Source: Colivicinus sp045642525 (GTDB taxonomy: Bacteria > Bacillota_I > Bacilli_A > Erysipelotrichales > Erysipelotrichaceae). From it: 64,000 nt of DNA. The notes beneath the pieces are model-generated. The model had not been told where the DNA came from, ran no database searches, and saw nothing but the letters and a program-made list of their open reading frames with translations. The stretch is taken from positions 85,999 to 149,998 of the forward strand of contig JAZUIZ010000018.1 of assembly GCA_045642525.1 (NCBI GenBank), given 5' to 3'. Positions 61,527-64,000 of this stretch are shown piece after piece (position 1 is the first letter of the stretch; each line of letters begins with the position of its first letter). Both the position numbers and the translations under genes were made by a program.

Positions 61527-62588
61527 ATGAAAATTGTAATTGCCGCTGGTGGCACAGGAGGGCATATTTATCCTGCTATTACACTGGCTGAAGAATTAGA
61601 AAAAAGAGGACACGATATAACATTCATTGGATCAAATGATCGAATGGAAAAAGATGTTATACCAGCACATAATTTTAAATATATTGGTTTAGATGTTTAT
61701 ACAACAAAAGGTGGCTTTGCCCAAAAAATTAAAAGCATATTCTCAATTGTTAAAGGTTATTTCAAATGCTTGTCTTTACTTAAAGGTTTTGATATTGCGA
61801 TTGGCTTTGGAAACTATATTTCTATTCCAGTAATTCTTGCTGCCTCAAAATTGAAAATGAAAACTATAATTCATGAACAAAATTCATTTGCTGGGCGTGC
61901 AAATAGATTTTTGGATAAAAAAGTTGACTTGGTAATTGGTTCATATGAAGAAAACTTAAAAACATTCAAGAATAAAAACATTAAAATTTTAGGTAATCCA
62001 CAATCATCTAAAGCATATTCATTGAAAAAAGATGAAAATGTTATATCTAATTTAGGTTTAGATCCAAATAAAAAAACACTTGTTGCTTTTATGGGCTCAC
62101 TTGGTTCTAGTTCTGTAAATGAAAAGTTAATTGATTTTTTTAATACATTAGATGGTTCTTATCAAGTTGTTTATGCTACTGGAAAATCGCACTATGAAGA
62201 TACAATCAATAAAATAAAAAATACAAGTTATATAAAAATATTTGAACATATCGATGGCATAAATGTAATGAAAAACTCTACATTGTTATTGTGCAGAGCT
62301 GGTGCGACAACTATATCAGAAATTAAGGCTATTGGTATGCCTGCTATATTAATACCATCACCTTATGTTCCAAATAATCACCAATACTATAATGCGAAGT
62401 CACTTGTTGATAAAGATGCTGCAATTATGATTGAAGAAAAAGACTTAAATATTAATAATTTATCTAGGACAGTAAGTGATATTATTAATGATAGTAATAA
62501 ATTACGCAAATTATCCGACAATGCTCTAAGCTTGGGTAATCCTAATGTGTTAAATGATATAGTTAAGGAAATTGAAAGTTTATGTTAG
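61527..62588 (+). CDS. murG: Lipid II synthase MurG
   Basis: A 353-residue GT-B glycosyltransferase adding GlcNAc from UDP-GlcNAc to lipid I, making lipid II at the inner membrane face. It has the Gly-rich G-G-T-G-G-H-I-Y-P-A (8-17), I-H-E-Q-N-S, a C-terminal UDP-binding region with R-A-G-A-T-T, and P-Y-V-P-N-N-H-Q-Y-Y-N-A. It overlaps murB by 7 nt. Confidence 0.97.
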   Translation: MKIVIAAGGTGGHIYPAITLAEELEKRGHDITFIGSNDRMEKDVIPAHNFKYIGLDVYTTKGGFAQKIKSIFSIVKGYFKCLSLLKGFDIAIGFGNYISIPVILAASKLKMKTIIHEQNSFAGRANRFLDKKVDLVIGSYEENLKTFKNKNIKILGNPQSSKAYSLKKDENVISNLGLDPNKKTLVAFMGSLGSSSVNEKLIDFFNTLDGSYQVVYATGKSHYEDTINKIKNTSYIKIFEHIDGINVMKNSTLLLCRAGATTISEIKAIGMPAILIPSPYVPNNHQYYNAKSLVDKDAAIMIEEKDLNINNLSRTVSDIINDSNKLRKLSDNALSLGNPNVLNDIVKEIESLC

Positions 62589-63469
62589 AAGAGTTTTTGA
62601 AACAACATGGTGATTATAGCCAAGATAAATATTTTAAAGATTTGACAACCTTAAAAATGGGAGGACATATCAAACATTTTGTATCGCCCAGTAGTGTTGA
62701 TGATTTAAATGCAATTATTTCTTATTTAAAAAGTAATCAAATATTTTTTAAAGTGATTGGCAATGGCTCGAATTTAATTTGTGGCGAGTCAGAATATAAT
62801 GGGGTAGTTATAAGCTTGAAAAAGTTAAACTCATACGAAATTAGCAATGATGAAGTATATGTTGAAGCTGGTGTTATGGCACCTGCGCTTGCAAATATAC
62901 TAGCTAAGCAAGGCTTGAGCTGTCTTGAATTTGCATCTGGAATACCTGGAACGATAGGTGGTCTAATTTATATGAATGCTGGAGCATATAAAAGCGATAT
63001 GTCCAATGTTATAAATGAAGTTCTAGTATTAAGAGATGACAAACTTGTTTGGATGAAAAATGATGAATGTAATTTTTCTTATCGTCATTCTATTTTTCAT
63101 GATCATCCTCGTTGGGTGGTGATTGCAGGAAGATTAAAATTAGTGAAGAAGCCTATTTCAACAATTGAAGAATTAATGGAAGATAGATTTCAAAGAAGAA
63201 AATTAACACAACCATTAGATAAACCAAGTGCTGGTTCGTGTTTTAGGAATCCTGAAAATGGTTTTGCGTGGAAATTAATCGATGGCATTGGATATCGTGG
63301 CGCATCACATAATGATGTAAGTGTTTCTGATAAGCATTCAAATTTTATTGTGAATAATGGAAATGGAGAAGCTAGCGATTATTTGAGCTTAGCTTATGAT
63401 ATTCAAGATAAAGTTAAAGAAAAATATGGCATTAAACTTGTCATGGAAGTTGAGAAGTTCAATTGTTAA
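62582..63469 (+). CDS. murB: UDP-N-acetylenolpyruvoylglucosamine reductase
   Basis: A 295-residue FAD enzyme making UDP-MurNAc. It has FAD motifs V-I-G-N-G-S-N-L-I and G-I-P-G-T-I-G-G, catalytic Ser in G-S-C-F-R-N-P (about 222), and terminal D-K-H-S-N-F-I-V-N. Type IIa/b details not assigned. It lies between murG and the divIB-like gene, an order common in Firmicutes. Confidence 0.97.
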   Translation: MLEEFLKQHGDYSQDKYFKDLTTLKMGGHIKHFVSPSSVDDLNAIISYLKSNQIFFKVIGNGSNLICGESEYNGVVISLKKLNSYEISNDEVYVEAGVMAPALANILAKQGLSCLEFASGIPGTIGGLIYMNAGAYKSDMSNVINEVLVLRDDKLVWMKNDECNFSYRHSIFHDHPRWVVIAGRLKLVKKPISTIEELMEDRFQRRKLTQPLDKPSAGSCFRNPENGFAWKLIDGIGYRGASHNDVSVSDKHSNFIVNNGNGEASDYLSLAYDIQDKVKEKYGIKLVMEVEKFNC

Positions 63470-64000
63470 ACGATAAATTCAAAATATTGAATAATAATGA
63501 TTTTTTAAATGAAAGAAAAAACGCTAAGATTGTATCAAAATATGATAAAGCTAAGCGAAGAAATCTTATATTGAGTGTTTTTATTTGTATTGCTATAATT
63601 GCAACATTATATCTAGTATTAGATGTATCTAATATAAAGGGGATATCAGTACAAGGCAATATCTATTTAAAAAGTGAAGACATCTTAAATTTAAGTGGTG
63701 TCACAACAAATGATAAATATATCTTCACAAGCCCTAGCAAAGTTGAAGAAAACATCAAGACAAATCCATTAATTGAAAGTTGTGATGTTGAAAAACTTGA
63801 TGATCAAACTATTAATATTAAAGTAGTTGAGAAAAAAGCGATAGGGTATAGTTATGAAGAAAACGAAAATGTATTAATACTTGCGGATGATTCGAGACTT
63901 AAATTAACTAAAGCAAACTTATATTTAATTGAAAAGGTTCCTTTGATTGAAGGGTTTGATAAAGATAAATTAATCTTAATTGAAAAGAACTTAGTTGATG
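63463..64000 (+). CDS. divIB: Cell-division protein DivIB/FtsQ, 3' end outside window
   Basis: The frame is open to the right edge (179 residues shown). A basic cytoplasmic N-terminus is followed by a membrane helix (about 41-61, LILSVFICIAIIATLYLVLD), then a POTRA domain starting I-S-V-Q-G-N (about 67) with Y-L-K-S-E-D-I, and the beta domain. It belongs to the divisome and stabilises FtsL/FtsB. It starts with TTG (63463) overlapping the murB stop by 7 nt, with GAGAAG upstream. Confidence 0.82.
   Translation, partial: MLNDKFKILNNNDFLNERKNAKIVSKYDKAKRRNLILSVFICIAIIATLYLVLDVSNIKGISVQGNIYLKSEDILNLSGVTTNDKYIFTSPSKVEENIKTNPLIESCDVEKLDDQTINIKVVEKKAIGYSYEENENVLILADDSRLKLTKANLYLIEKVPLIEGFDKDKLILIEKNLVD

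Noticed and set aside
1..64000. CRISPR arrays, insertion sequences, prophage, tRNA or rRNA genes
   Set aside because: No regularly spaced repeats, transposases, integrases, cloverleaf-like segments or rRNA-like sequence were recognised by eye in the intergenic regions.

Overview
The window is AT-rich DNA from a walled, low-GC Gram-positive bacterium (Bacillota), most likely a Bacilli/Erysipelotrichia-type gut lineage close to the mollicute branch. The evidence is HrcA with CIRCE operators, a full comG pseudopilus operon, a CcpA-type cre site, an L21 leader followed by rplU-prp-rpmA (with the Prp-cleaved L27 extension), peptidoglycan genes (murG-murB-divIB) and the MEP-pathway gene ispG. TGA is used as a stop and TGG for Trp, so the genetic code is standard. 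The lineage assignment is inference. I saw no rRNA, tRNA, CRISPR array or insertion sequence.

Layout. 1-12.7 kb: the 3' part of a giant membrane-anchored surface protein (GG-V/I-G repeats plus four LamG-like modules) runs directly into three membrane signalling proteins: degenerate GGDEF+PAS, degenerate EAL, and an apparently active EAL phosphodiesterase. 12.8-21.4 kb: a lipoprotein, coaD, then hrcA-grpE-dnaK-dnaJ and clpB under three CIRCE elements, and a cold-shock gene. 21.4-29.6 kb: an S66 peptidase, a Crp-family regulator with a threonine aldolase, a substrate-binding protein plus permease without ATPase, a polysaccharide deacetylase, and a WYL regulator with a NagA-like amidohydrolase and a repeated palindromic operator. 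29.6-33.3 kb: ispG and a copA-copZ-csoR copper operon with its operator. 33.3-39.8 kb: dnaE, a two-component system, a methyltransferase, and two small ORFs with double-glycine-type leaders. 39.8-44.5 kb: the L21/Prp/L27 operon, obg, pnuC, efp and a short-chain dehydrogenase. 44.5-46.6 kb: a Phd/RelE-type toxin-antitoxin pair and a methionine gamma-lyase-like enzyme. 46.6-52.3 kb: a three-gene ABC importer behind a cre site and an 18-nt palindrome, then a Na/Pi cotransporter. 52.4-54.9 kb: ruvAB, rpmG and an MBL hydrolase. 54.9-59.0 kb: comGA-GG and a second, divergent EF-P. 59-64 kb: a DtxR-type regulator, an orphan FeoB-associated peptide, trxB, and murG-murB-divIB running off the right edge.

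The strongest general observation is a recurring promoter layout. At about ten transcription-unit starts on both strands, a -10 hexamer (TATAAT or close) ends exactly 6-7 nt before an ATG/GTG that has no Shine-Dalgarno, which predicts leaderless mRNAs. Genes inside operons mostly keep clear Shine-Dalgarno sequences. Other candidates for novelty are the adhesin/c-di-GMP operon, the WYL operator pair, the two leader-bearing small ORFs, and hrcA, whose Shine-Dalgarno and family alignment both point to an AUA start.
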